64,000 nucleotides of DNA from Hydrogenobaculum sp. Y04AAS1 (lineage in GTDB: Bacteria; Aquificota; Aquificia; Aquificales; Aquificaceae). The first letter of the stretch is position 1; every line of letters begins with the position of its first letter. Position numbers and translations under genes: made by a program. Below are positions 20,439 to 27,537 of this stretch, piece by piece. The DNA lies in contig NC_011126.1 in the NCBI RefSeq assembly GCF_000020785.1, forward strand, positions 496,001-560,000, given 5' to 3'. The notes beneath the pieces were generated by a model, which was given only the letters and a program-made list of their open reading frames with translations, was not told the origin of the DNA and ran no database searches.

Positions 20439-20713
20439 TTTACTATTACCTTGGATTTTTCCATAGAAGCTTTTATATCCTCTTCTGTCAAATCGCCTTT
20501 TATCTCTATGCTAAGCTTGCCGTTTTCTTTCTTAAAATCCATAAAACTAACCTTAGCTTTAACTTCATCGCTCATACACTCACATCTTCCTGCTTTGCAG
20601 TTTTCCACTATTTGCTCTACTTTGCTTGGATCCACATCTTCTACTATATCTATTTTAACACCTTCTTGGGTTTGTTTTACTTCGCTTACGTCTTTTAGCT
20701 TTTTACCTTCCAT
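20435..20713 (-). CDS. Cys-rich small protein heading the ars/RND run, unknown
   Basis: A 92-aa acidic soluble protein with a three-cysteine cluster (NCKAGRCECMSDEV, about residues 41-54), suited to As(III) or soft-metal binding. The rest alternates beta-like and helical stretches. ATG 20713 is chosen because the AGGAGGT ribosome-binding site stands 8 nt upstream; the ATG at 20719 is too close to it. It is the promoter-proximal gene of the run. I recognise no named family. A metal chaperone or sensor role is inference. Confidence 0.75.
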   Translation of the reverse strand: MEGKKLKDVSEVKQTQEGVKIDIVEDVDPSKVEQIVENCKAGRCECMSDEVKAKVSFMDFKKENGKLSIEIKGDLTEEDIKASMEKSKVIVK

Positions 20714-20744
20714 AAACATTACCTCCTTTTAGGTTAGTATTTAT

Positions 20745-20766
20745 TATATAAAAAATTTTTTATATA
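20745..20766. promoter_or_regulatory. 22-bp A/T palindrome in the divergent ars/fluoride promoter region
   Basis: A perfect 22-bp palindrome with an A6T6 core lies between the leftward ars run and the rightward fluoride riboswitch. The leftward -10 (TATAAT, 20748-20743) overlaps it. Its central 20 bp recur exactly at 27492-27511 by the other fluoride riboswitch. It could be an UP element, bent DNA or an operator. Confidence 0.5.
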
Positions 20767-20823
20767 TGCAATGAGTTTTCTCATAGTGATTTTATACCTT
20801 TTAATGTTAAGATATAACCACAA

Positions 20824-20877
20824 GGAGATGGCGTTCTCCTTTAAGCGCCTCCTTCAAAAGAGGCTGATAACGCCTAC
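20824..20877 (+). ncRNA. Fluoride riboswitch (crcB RNA motif), left copy
   Basis: It starts GGAGATGGCGTTCTCC and ends GGCTGATAACGCCTAC, matching the fluoride aptamer consensus (GG-GATGG, TTCnCC, CTGATnACnCCTAC). GGCGTT pairs with AACGCC, and CCTC pairs with GAGG across CAAAA. It precedes the crcB remnant by 27 nt. Its CCTCCT (about 20849) can pair with the AGGAGG ribosome-binding site at 20895-20900, which suggests translational control with fluoride turning expression on. Confidence 0.9.
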
Positions 20878-20904
20878 AAGCTCTAAGATATTTTAGGAGG
20901 TTTT

Positions 20905-21060
20905 ATGAACTATCCTGCATCGCTTGTAGGCGGCATTGAAGCTTTGATAAGACATATCTTCGTAGGTTTTGACCAAAAAGATGTGTCCAATTTTTTCTCT
21001 GGTACGTTTCCAATAAATATTTCTGAAGCTTTCGCAATTAATATATGGAGGGGTATATAA
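20905..21060 (+). pseudogene. Truncated crcB (fluC) copy, 51 codons
   Basis: It has an AGGAGG ribosome-binding site and ATG and encodes 51 residues starting MNYPASLVGGIEALIRHIF. It aligns with the intact CrcB at 26966-27334 along its whole length with one gap: MNY, LVGG, AL-R, QK-V-NF, GT--IN, AF-I are shared, by eye about half of 48 positions. It keeps the first two helices' register but gains acidic residues in them and stops where TM2 should end, so it cannot form a FluC channel. It carries the next gene's ribosome-binding site, so it may survive as a translated leader. Confidence 0.75.
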
Positions 21061-21062
21061 AG

Positions 21063-21794
21063 ATGGAAAAAGCTATTGAAAAATCTGTAGAATATGTGAT
21101 GTCTAAGCTGTGTAGCGATGGCGGGTATTCGTTTTATAGGCATATATATTTGGAAGAATCAAACATTTACGATACTTACTATGCCATAAGAACGCTCATA
21201 ATGTTTGGTAAAAGTATATCTGATAAAACTATCCGATATATCCTAAACTCATTTTTAGAGGCTGATACACTTGAAAAATATTATTATTCTATTAGATGTA
21301 TTGAGCTTTTAAAAGAAGATCCTAGAACATATAGAAAAGACGTTGAGCTACGCTTTGAGATATCCACTAAACAATTAGAAGATATAAACTTAGAACTTTT
21401 AAGGATACTGATGTTTAAAAGGATATCAGCATACTACGATATAGGATACTCTGAAGAAAAAACCAAGCATTTTATAAGCTCTATAGATAAATCAGATATA
21501 AAAACGGTTTCTTTAATATATGCAATAACAAGTAATTTGGAAAAAGATATAGACCCTTATTTTGACAAGGATTTAGGCATAGTGCCAATCCCTAACTTAA
21601 AATATACAAACATTTCAACTCTTTATGCAGGTTATTGGCTTTTAAAAGCTCTAAACAGAGAATTAAAGTACATTTCAAAAGCAAAAGAGTTTGTACTTAT
21701 GACCCAGGACAAATACGGTGCTTTTTCAGAAACCAAAGAAGCACTACCAGATTTAAGATCAAACTACTGCGGTATTTTCATATTGAACCTATGA
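21063..21794 (+). CDS. Alpha/alpha-toroid protein, prenyltransferase/terpene cyclase-like repeats
   Basis: A 243-aa protein with no signal peptide or membrane helix. SKLCSDGGYSFYRHIY with SNIYDTYYAIRTLIMFGK, and the C-terminal QDKYGAFSETKEA, resemble the DGGF/DTYYA repeat blocks of prenyltransferase beta and squalene cyclase toroids. No DCTA-type or DxDD catalytic motif is apparent, so an enzymatic role is not supported. ATG 21063 is chosen since GGAGGGG stands about 10 nt upstream; ATG 21045 precedes that site. It is downstream of a fluoride riboswitch. Confidence 0.65.
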   Translation: MEKAIEKSVEYVMSKLCSDGGYSFYRHIYLEESNIYDTYYAIRTLIMFGKSISDKTIRYILNSFLEADTLEKYYYSIRCIELLKEDPRTYRKDVELRFEISTKQLEDINLELLRILMFKRISAYYDIGYSEEKTKHFISSIDKSDIKTVSLIYAITSNLEKDIDPYFDKDLGIVPIPNLKYTNISTLYAGYWLLKALNRELKYISKAKEFVLMTQDKYGAFSETKEALPDLRSNYCGIFILNL

Positions 21795-21800
21795 ATAAAG
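21777..21800 (+). repeat. 24-bp direct repeat, left copy (flanks cfa)
   Basis: Starting TTCATATTGAACC, this 24-bp sequence is repeated exactly at 23123-23146. Here it contains the last codons and TGA stop of the toroid gene. Confidence 0.85.
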
Positions 21801-21920
21801 AAATATAGAAAGTAGAATGATGATAATAAATATTTTAGGCAAAAGACGAGTGCAAAAATTTTTGATAGGCTCAAGTGAGGCTTTATCTTGTGTAAGAAAA
21901 ATAAAATGAGGAGGTTATAA
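21795..21920 (+). other. Spacer before cfa with possible 30-aa ORF
   Basis: 126 bp between the toroid gene and cfa. It holds an open frame of 30 codons (21817-21909) lacking a good ribosome-binding site, which I do not regard as a gene. The GAGGAGG of cfa lies at its end. No terminator is visible. Confidence 0.4.
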
Positions 21921-23132
21921 ATGTTAGAATCTTTAATTCAGGAGGTTAGTAAAAAGTTAGAAGAAGGACTATGCGTCGAGCTTCCAGACGGTAGAGTTCT
22001 CGGTAGTGGTAATTGCAAAGTTAAAGTCAAAGATAAGAATGTTATATTAAACATACTAAAAGATCCTGAAATGGGCTTTGGAGAGGCATATATGAAAGGA
22101 GCCATAGAGATAGATGGAGATATTGAGAGATTTTTAGTGGCCTGCCTTAATTATCTTGAAGAAAATAAACAAGAGAAAAATTTTAGAAATAGTTTATTTA
22201 GAAATATTCTTAAATATACCGGACTTCTGAAGTTTACTGAGGAAAAGGAAGTAAGAAGTCATTATGATCTTGGCAACGACTTTTATAAGCTTTGGCTTGA
22301 TGATTCTATGACATATTCTTGTGCTTTTTTTACAGATGCACATCAGAGTTTAGAGATGGCGCAAAAGGAAAAAAGGAAGATTATATATGGGAAACTGCAA
22401 CTTACCGATGGGGATAAATTATTGGATATAGGCTGTGGTTGGGGTGCCATAATTCTTGAAGTATCAAAACTATACAACATAGAAGCTGTAGGTATAACGG
22501 TTTCAAAAAACCAATACGATTATGTAAAATCAAAGATAGAAAACAATGGACTAAGTAGTAGAACAAGAGTTTATCTAATGCACTATGAAGATCTACCAAG
22601 CCTTGGAGAGAAGTTTAACAAAATAGTTTCGGTAGGTATGTTTGAGCATGTAGGTAAAGGAAGACATAAAGACTTCTTTAAAATAGTACACAATACTATT
22701 GAAGAAAAAGGCCTTTTCCTCCTTCACACCATAGGAAAGGTTTTGCCAGAAAGCCAGAGCAAGTGGATAAGAAAGTACATATTTCCCGGAGGATATTTAC
22801 CTGCACTTACCGAAATAATCGAAGCAACCAAAGGGTCAGAATTCAACCTTATAGATATAGATGATTGGAGACTCCATTATTACAAGACGCTTCAAGAGTG
22901 GAGAAAAAGATTTTATAAGCATGCCGAAGAAGTTGTGAAAAAAAATGGCGAGGAGTTCTTCCGCATGTGGGACCTTTACTTAATAGGTTCTGCGGTATCG
23001 TTCCTGACCGGTTCCAATCATCTTTTTCAAATTCTTTTTTCTAAAGGTGTACTTAATGAATACCCTGTTATAAAAAGACAATTCCTTAGCCCTATAACTA
23101 TTAATAAATTAAGCTATGATTATTCATATTGA
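21921..23132 (+). CDS. cfa: Cyclopropane-fatty-acyl-phospholipid synthase
   Basis: A 403-aa SAM-dependent methyltransferase that adds a methylene bridge to unsaturated acyl chains of membrane lipids. HYDLGNDFYKLWLDDSMTYS, LLDIGCGWGAI (SAM site), GMFEHVG and FPGGYLP are family hallmarks, and the catalytic bicarbonate-site residues fall in these blocks. It has a strong GAGGAGG ribosome-binding site. It lies in a fluoride-riboswitch unit and is bracketed by 24-bp direct repeats. Confidence 0.95.
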   Translation: MLESLIQEVSKKLEEGLCVELPDGRVLGSGNCKVKVKDKNVILNILKDPEMGFGEAYMKGAIEIDGDIERFLVACLNYLEENKQEKNFRNSLFRNILKYTGLLKFTEEKEVRSHYDLGNDFYKLWLDDSMTYSCAFFTDAHQSLEMAQKEKRKIIYGKLQLTDGDKLLDIGCGWGAIILEVSKLYNIEAVGITVSKNQYDYVKSKIENNGLSSRTRVYLMHYEDLPSLGEKFNKIVSVGMFEHVGKGRHKDFFKIVHNTIEEKGLFLLHTIGKVLPESQSKWIRKYIFPGGYLPALTEIIEATKGSEFNLIDIDDWRLHYYKTLQEWRKRFYKHAEEVVKKNGEEFFRMWDLYLIGSAVSFLTGSNHLFQILFSKGVLNEYPVIKRQFLSPITINKLSYDYSY

Positions 23133-23146
23133 ACCTATGAATAAAG
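23123..23146 (+). repeat. 24-bp direct repeat, right copy (flanks cfa)
   Basis: An exact copy of 21777-21800, here read in another frame across the cfa stop. The following AAAGGAAT serves as the ribosome-binding site of the zinc-ribbon gene. Confidence 0.85.
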
Positions 23147-23156
23147 GAATAGAGCA

Positions 23157-23528
23157 ATGAAATGGTTTTGTCCTTATTGCTGGGCTGAACTAAAAGGGGA
23201 TGAAAGGATATGTCCCAATTGCGGGAAAGATATCTATCATTTTACATCTCTTGATTTTGATGAAAAACTCTTATACGGCCTTGATAACCCAATACCAGAG
23301 AATAGAATGCTTGTAATAGAAGTAATAGAAAAAAGAAAAAATCAAAAAGCTGTTCCTAAGCTTTGTAGTATGCTATCAGAAGAAAAAGACACCTACGAGC
23401 TAATGGCTATCGTCAAAGCCCTTTTGTCTATATCAACCAAAGAAGCTATAGATTGTCTTAAGCATCATAACTTTGATAAAAACGCCATACTAAGAAAGTT
23501 TTTAGAAGATCATCTTAATAAATACTAG
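23157..23528 (+). CDS. Zinc-ribbon plus HEAT-like helical protein
   Basis: A 123-aa protein. Residues 1-25 form a zinc ribbon (FCPYCWAEL and ICPNCGKDI). The rest reads as paired helices with a HEAT-like pattern (AVPKLCSMLSEEKDTYELMA). It probably acts as a small scaffold; no catalytic motif is seen. It is the last gene of the left fluoride unit and overlaps the convergent pyruvate kinase gene by 4 bp. Confidence 0.6.
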   Translation: MKWFCPYCWAELKGDERICPNCGKDIYHFTSLDFDEKLLYGLDNPIPENRMLVIEVIEKRKNQKAVPKLCSMLSEEKDTYELMAIVKALLSISTKEAIDCLKHHNFDKNAILRKFLEDHLNKY

Positions 23529-24958
23529 AGTTTTATAACCTCCAAAGAGTTACCAACGTCTTTATTTCTTTTAGAAGGTCCTCTGAGAAGCACTGCGTAA
23601 GTGTTTTGTAGGCTTTTATAAAGATTATCTCCAACGATGTTTTTTATATACTCTTTCCAAGCGTTTACACTGTATTTGTCGGTGGGAGGGTTTTGATCGT
23701 AAAAGCCAAAAACCCCGTAAGAAAACCCCAAATGTTTTTTCACCCTCTCATCACGTGTGATACCAAGCACCCAAACAGGGAGTTTAAACTTGCTCATACG
23801 CCTTGCTGTAGTACCGCTGGTGGTGGGTACAATCACAAGAGATGCGTTTATATGCTTTGCCATGTTAAAAGCGTTGTATGCCATTATATCTTCTAAGGTG
23901 TTTAAAGTTGATAGCTCTTGCAAAAAAGCTTTGTAGATAGGGTTTTTGTCAAACTCTTTTTCAACGCACGCTGCTATATTTGCCAACGTAGATACCACCA
24001 AATCTGGGTGTTTTCCTATCGCTGACTCTTCAGATACCATGATACAATCTGTACCATCCAATATGGCGTTGGCAACATCTGAGGCTTCTGCCCTTGTGGG
24101 TCTTGGGCTTTCTATCATGGATTCAAGCATTTGGGTAGCTGTTATCACAGGTTTTCCAGCTAAGTTGGCTTTTTTGATGATATGTTTTTGGGCCATAGCT
24201 ATACATTCTATAGGTGTTTCTATGCCAAGATCCCCTCTTGCCACCATGATACCATCCGAGGCTTCTAAAATCTCATCTATATTTTTTAAAGCCTGTGGTC
24301 TTTCTATTTTAGCTATTATAAAAGGATGATAATCTATGGTGTTGCAATATTCTTTTGCATCTATTACATCTCTTTGGTCTTTTACAAAGGATACGCTTAT
24401 AGCATCCATATCTATCTTTTTAGCAAAATCGATACATCTTTTTTCATAATCACCGATGGCTCTTACCGGAAGGTCTACATTTGGTAAATTTACGCCTTTG
24501 TGAGAAGAGATTTTACCGGCGCTTAGGCTAACGGCGTATACTTTATCATCTTCTACTTTCTCCACCATTAGCTCTACAAAACCATCGTTCATGTATATAC
24601 TATCACCTACTTTCACATACTTACTAAAATCCTTAAAATTTATTGGTATTACTCCTTCTTGGGGCTTTTCTGATAAGATGAGGATATCTCCTTTTTTAAT
24701 CTCCATCGGTTTGATATCCCCTATTCTTATCTTTGGTCCCGGTAAATCTCCCATTATCGTTACATCTTTGCCTACTATTTTTGAGGCTTTTCTTATATTT
24801 TCTACAACAGTTTCATGCTCTTCAAAACTCCCATGAGCAAAGTTTATCCTTGCAATGTTCATTCCATTTTCTATCATCTTTGTAAGAGTTTCAACCTCTT
24901 GTGAAGCTGGTCCTATGGTGCATACGATCTTTGTTTTACTTTTTGGAAAATCTATCAT
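23525..24958 (-). CDS. pyk: Pyruvate kinase
   Basis: A 477-aa glycolytic enzyme that makes ATP and pyruvate from PEP. The start TKIVCTIGPAS, the catalytic IIAKIERPQAL and GIMVARGDLGIE, the ATQMLESM segment and the C-terminal domain are all present. A GGAGGGGG-type ribosome-binding site lies in the 22-bp gap after the ClC gene, with no terminator, so it looks like the last gene of the crcB unit. Pyruvate kinase can phosphorylate fluoride in vitro, which makes the placement interesting; no functional link is shown here. Confidence 0.95.
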   Translation of the reverse strand: MIDFPKSKTKIVCTIGPASQEVETLTKMIENGMNIARINFAHGSFEEHETVVENIRKASKIVGKDVTIMGDLPGPKIRIGDIKPMEIKKGDILILSEKPQEGVIPINFKDFSKYVKVGDSIYMNDGFVELMVEKVEDDKVYAVSLSAGKISSHKGVNLPNVDLPVRAIGDYEKRCIDFAKKIDMDAISVSFVKDQRDVIDAKEYCNTIDYHPFIIAKIERPQALKNIDEILEASDGIMVARGDLGIETPIECIAMAQKHIIKKANLAGKPVITATQMLESMIESPRPTRAEASDVANAILDGTDCIMVSEESAIGKHPDLVVSTLANIAACVEKEFDKNPIYKAFLQELSTLNTLEDIMAYNAFNMAKHINASLVIVPTTSGTTARRMSKFKLPVWVLGITRDERVKKHLGFSYGVFGFYDQNPPTDKYSVNAWKEYIKNIVGDNLYKSLQNTYAVLLRGPSKRNKDVGNSLEVIKL

Positions 24959-24980
24959 CTTACCCCCTCCTATTATAATT

Positions 24981-26369
24981 TTAAGCCAAGCTTTTGTAAG
25001 CGGGTGAATCTTCTCTTGTTTTTACTTGGGATTTGTATATAGAATAATCTCCAGATATAAGGTAAGCTACCGCCACCGCCAACATACAAGCTGGTAAAAG
25101 CTGATAACTACCCGTCATCTCTACCACCATAAGAGTCACTGCCACAGGAGCCTTACCAGCGGCGCCAAACAAAGCCAGCATACCAACTATCACAAAACCA
25201 CCTATATGACTTGTATTCACCAAAGACGGAAAAAGCTGATGGTAAACAATACCAAGCCCCGCTCCTAAAAATCCACCTATAAAAAGCCCCGGTGCAAACA
25301 CACCCCCAGAAGCTCCAGAACCTACCGTCAAAGATGTGGCTATTATTTTTATAAAAGCCAACAAAACAAAGAATATAAAAAGAGGAATACCGTATGTATC
25401 AAACATACTAAACTTTGTATCTATAGCACCCTGAAGCCAACCGTAACCAGTTCCTAAAACCTCCGGGAAAGCCATACCTATAATACCTGTTAAAAACATA
25501 CCTATGACAGGTTTTAAATATATGTTTGTTTTTAGGCTTTTAAAAAGATTATCTTTAAAATAATAAAATGTTTTTGCATATATGCGTCCAACGATTCCGC
25601 ACACGATACCTAAGATTATATAAAGGGGCAATCTTAGAGGGTTAAAATTTTGCAAATAATACCCAAACACAGGAACAAAACCAACGATACTTCCAAATAT
25701 AGAATATCCTACAGCAGAAGCCACAAGCCCAGGAAATATGTTATCGGCTTGTAAATCAGATTTGTAAAGGATTTCAGCTCCTAAGATAGCACCACCTATG
25801 GGAGCTTTAAAGATAGTGCCTATACCTGCTCCTATACCTAAGGCCAACATCCTTTCTCTATCTTTTTCGCTGAGCCCCAAAAGTCTTGCAAGCCAAGAGC
25901 CTATCCCTGCAGATATGAGCGCCGTAGGACCTTCTCTTCCAGCAGAACCACCAGATCCTATAGTAATGGCAGAAGCTATTGATTTTATAAAAATCACCCT
26001 ATCTCTTATAAAACCTTTTTTGTTGTGATAGGCATCTATAGCAGCATCTGTGCCATGACCTTCAGCCTCCGGAGCCCACTTAAACACTATGAATCCGGCT
26101 ATAAAACCACCAAAAGCTATTACAATGGGTAGTAGATAAACCAATCCCGGCTTAAAAATAAGGTTGTTTGGTTCCTCACCAGTGGGAGATGGTATATGAT
26201 AATGAAGGATTTTGTTAAAAAATATAAACTCGCAAAGCTTTAAACTATAATAAAAGAAAAGAGCACCAAGCCCAGATACAACACCGTTTATTAGCCCAAG
26301 TATAAACCACTTTAAAAAATAATCTTGCCTTGATATAAAACTACCTATCTTGTGGAATATATTATCCAT
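24981..26369 (-). CDS. ClC-family chloride channel/antiporter
   Basis: A 462-aa protein with about ten or more TM helices. Selectivity regions are GHGTDAAIDAYH in place of GSGIPE, GREGPTALIS with the gating Glu, and SGGVFAPGLFIGG. Known fluoride-selective CLC-F proteins lack that gating Glu and carry other signatures, so this is not a plain CLC-F. Co-occurrence with crcB under a fluoride riboswitch nevertheless suggests halide or proton handling in fluoride stress. It overlaps the DUF190 gene by 8 bp. Confidence 0.92.
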   Translation of the reverse strand: MDNIFHKIGSFISRQDYFLKWFILGLINGVVSGLGALFFYYSLKLCEFIFFNKILHYHIPSPTGEEPNNLIFKPGLVYLLPIVIAFGGFIAGFIVFKWAPEAEGHGTDAAIDAYHNKKGFIRDRVIFIKSIASAITIGSGGSAGREGPTALISAGIGSWLARLLGLSEKDRERMLALGIGAGIGTIFKAPIGGAILGAEILYKSDLQADNIFPGLVASAVGYSIFGSIVGFVPVFGYYLQNFNPLRLPLYIILGIVCGIVGRIYAKTFYYFKDNLFKSLKTNIYLKPVIGMFLTGIIGMAFPEVLGTGYGWLQGAIDTKFSMFDTYGIPLFIFFVLLAFIKIIATSLTVGSGASGGVFAPGLFIGGFLGAGLGIVYHQLFPSLVNTSHIGGFVIVGMLALFGAAGKAPVAVTLMVVEMTGSYQLLPACMLAVAVAYLISGDYSIYKSQVKTREDSPAYKSLA

Positions 26370-26661
26370 GCACTACCTGGCAATCTGCTATAACAATATG
26401 AATATTTTTGTCTTTTAGTCTGTCTACAAGAGTGTTTATTTTTTCATCTTCATCTACTATCTCCATCTTCATGCCCGGATTATAAGATTCTACTTCTATA
26501 TATTCGTTTGAAACCCGGCCAGAGGGTCCATAAGAATAAATTGACTCGTATATAGTGGCGCCTTTTATACCAATTTCTTCTAAAAGCCCATAGATATAAT
26601 TTTTTACATTTTTATGCCCTATTTTATCTTGCTCTTTGTAGTATATTCTTAGCTTCTTCAT
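26362..26661 (-). CDS. DUF190 protein, second copy
   Basis: A 99-aa protein with the PII-like ferredoxin fold of DUF190: it starts KKLRIYYKEQDKIG, with GIKGATIYESIYSYGPSG in the core. DUF190 genes commonly sit beside crcB, and their biochemical role is not established. It diverges strongly from the adjacent copy, so the two may form a heteromer. It overlaps both neighbours. Confidence 0.85.
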   Translation of the reverse strand: MKKLRIYYKEQDKIGHKNVKNYIYGLLEEIGIKGATIYESIYSYGPSGRVSNEYIEVESYNPGMKMEIVDEDEKINTLVDRLKDKNIHIVIADCQVVHG

Positions 26662-26969
26662 CTTACTATCTCCACCTCTTCAAGGGTTATAAGACCTGTG
26701 TTTAACTCTTGAAGTATATTTTTTAATACAGGTAATATTTTTTCTATATTCTCTTTTGTGTCTATGATTTCAACGGCTATTGGTTCATTTTTTTCAAATA
26801 AACCATGATGATGTATTTTACGGGATTTACCATAACCCTCTATAGCTCTGAACACCGTTGCACCGTGAATATTGTTTTCCATGCAAACATGCTCTATGCT
26901 ACTGCACAAAGATTTACCTTTATACTTTATCCCATGCTCTATAAGTATTTGAAGAAGATACCCTTTCAT
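26658..26969 (-). CDS. DUF190 protein, first copy
   Basis: A 103-aa protein, with NNIHGATVFRAIEGYGKSRK matching the DUF190 core more closely than its partner. A HHH run follows (KIHHHGLFE), a possible metal site. It overlaps crcB by 4 bp and the second copy by 4 bp. Confidence 0.87.
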   Translation of the reverse strand: MKGYLLQILIEHGIKYKGKSLCSSIEHVCMENNIHGATVFRAIEGYGKSRKIHHHGLFEKNEPIAVEIIDTKENIEKILPVLKNILQELNTGLITLEEVEIVR

Positions 26970-27334
26970 AACAAACCTCCCAAAAATCTACCAAGAGCCA
27001 CAAATAAAAACCCAATTACGTTTGTGCCCACTATATAATAAAAAGCTTTTAAATAATCTCCATTGTTTATAAGACCTATGCCTTCTAATGTAAATGTAGA
27101 AAATGTCGTATATCCACCAAGAAAGCCTGTTATAAGAAGAAGTCTTATATTTGGAGGAGCATCTATCACCTCAGTTAGGTATATGCTTAAAAACCCTATT
27201 AAAAACGCTCCCGTTGTATTTATCACCATTGTACCAAGAGGAAAGTTTGGCACAAACTTCTGAATAAAAATAGATACTAGATACCTCACCAAAGCACCTA
27301 CACCACCACCTACAAGAACCGCTAAGTAGTTCAC
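26966..27334 (-). CDS. crcB: Fluoride channel CrcB/Fluc
   Basis: A 122-aa four-TM protein forming dual-topology dimeric fluoride channels. GALVRYLV, GTMVINTTGAFLIG (pore Asn) and GFLGGYTTFSTFTLE (the Phe/Thr track) are diagnostic. The start is GTG with GAGGAGG upstream, 28 nt after a fluoride riboswitch. A truncated relative lies at 20905. Confidence 0.96.
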   Translation of the reverse strand: MNYLAVLVGGGVGALVRYLVSIFIQKFVPNFPLGTMVINTTGAFLIGFLSIYLTEVIDAPPNIRLLLITGFLGGYTTFSTFTLEGIGLINNGDYLKAFYYIVGTNVIGFLFVALGRFLGGLL

Positions 27335-27362
27335 ATAGCCTCCTCAAAAATATATAGAGCAG

Positions 27363-27433
27363 GTAGGCGTTATTAGCCTTATATGTGAGGCGGTTTTGAT
27401 GCTTTTATGAGCATCAAGGAGAACGCCATCTCC
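27363..27433 (-). ncRNA. Fluoride riboswitch (crcB RNA motif), right copy
   Basis: Read on the minus strand it starts GGAGATGGCGTTCTCC, identical over these 16 nt to the left copy, and ends GGCTAATAACGCCTAC. It has an extra hairpin (GATGCTC to GCATC) between the conserved blocks. GCCTC inside it can pair with the GAGGC of the crcB ribosome-binding site, which suggests control of translation start. Confidence 0.93.
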
Positions 27434-27491
27434 TTAAACCTGAGGTTATTATAACAAAACATCTAAATGCTTTCTATGATAGGTATCATTA

Positions 27492-27511
27492 TATATAAAA
27501 AATTTTTTATA
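27492..27511. promoter_or_regulatory. 20-bp A/T palindrome shared with 20745-20764
   Basis: An A6T6-centred sequence identical over 20 bp to the one by the left riboswitch. It lies between the leftward crcB unit and the rightward murC promoter, with its edge about 58 nt from the aptamer, the same distance as at the left copy. Confidence 0.5.
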
Positions 27512-27537
27512 CAAAATTGTTTATTTTGTGTTGGTGC

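Noticed and set aside
21817-21909. 30-codon open frame between toroid gene and cfa
   Set aside because: It lacks a ribosome-binding site and any recognisable feature, lies next to a likely insertion junction, and is of a length expected by chance.
24981-26369. ClC gene as a fluoride-specific CLC-F antiporter
   Set aside because: The gating Glu (GREGP) and SGGVFAPG motif are retained, unlike the known CLC-F signatures. Only context, not sequence, supports fluoride transport.
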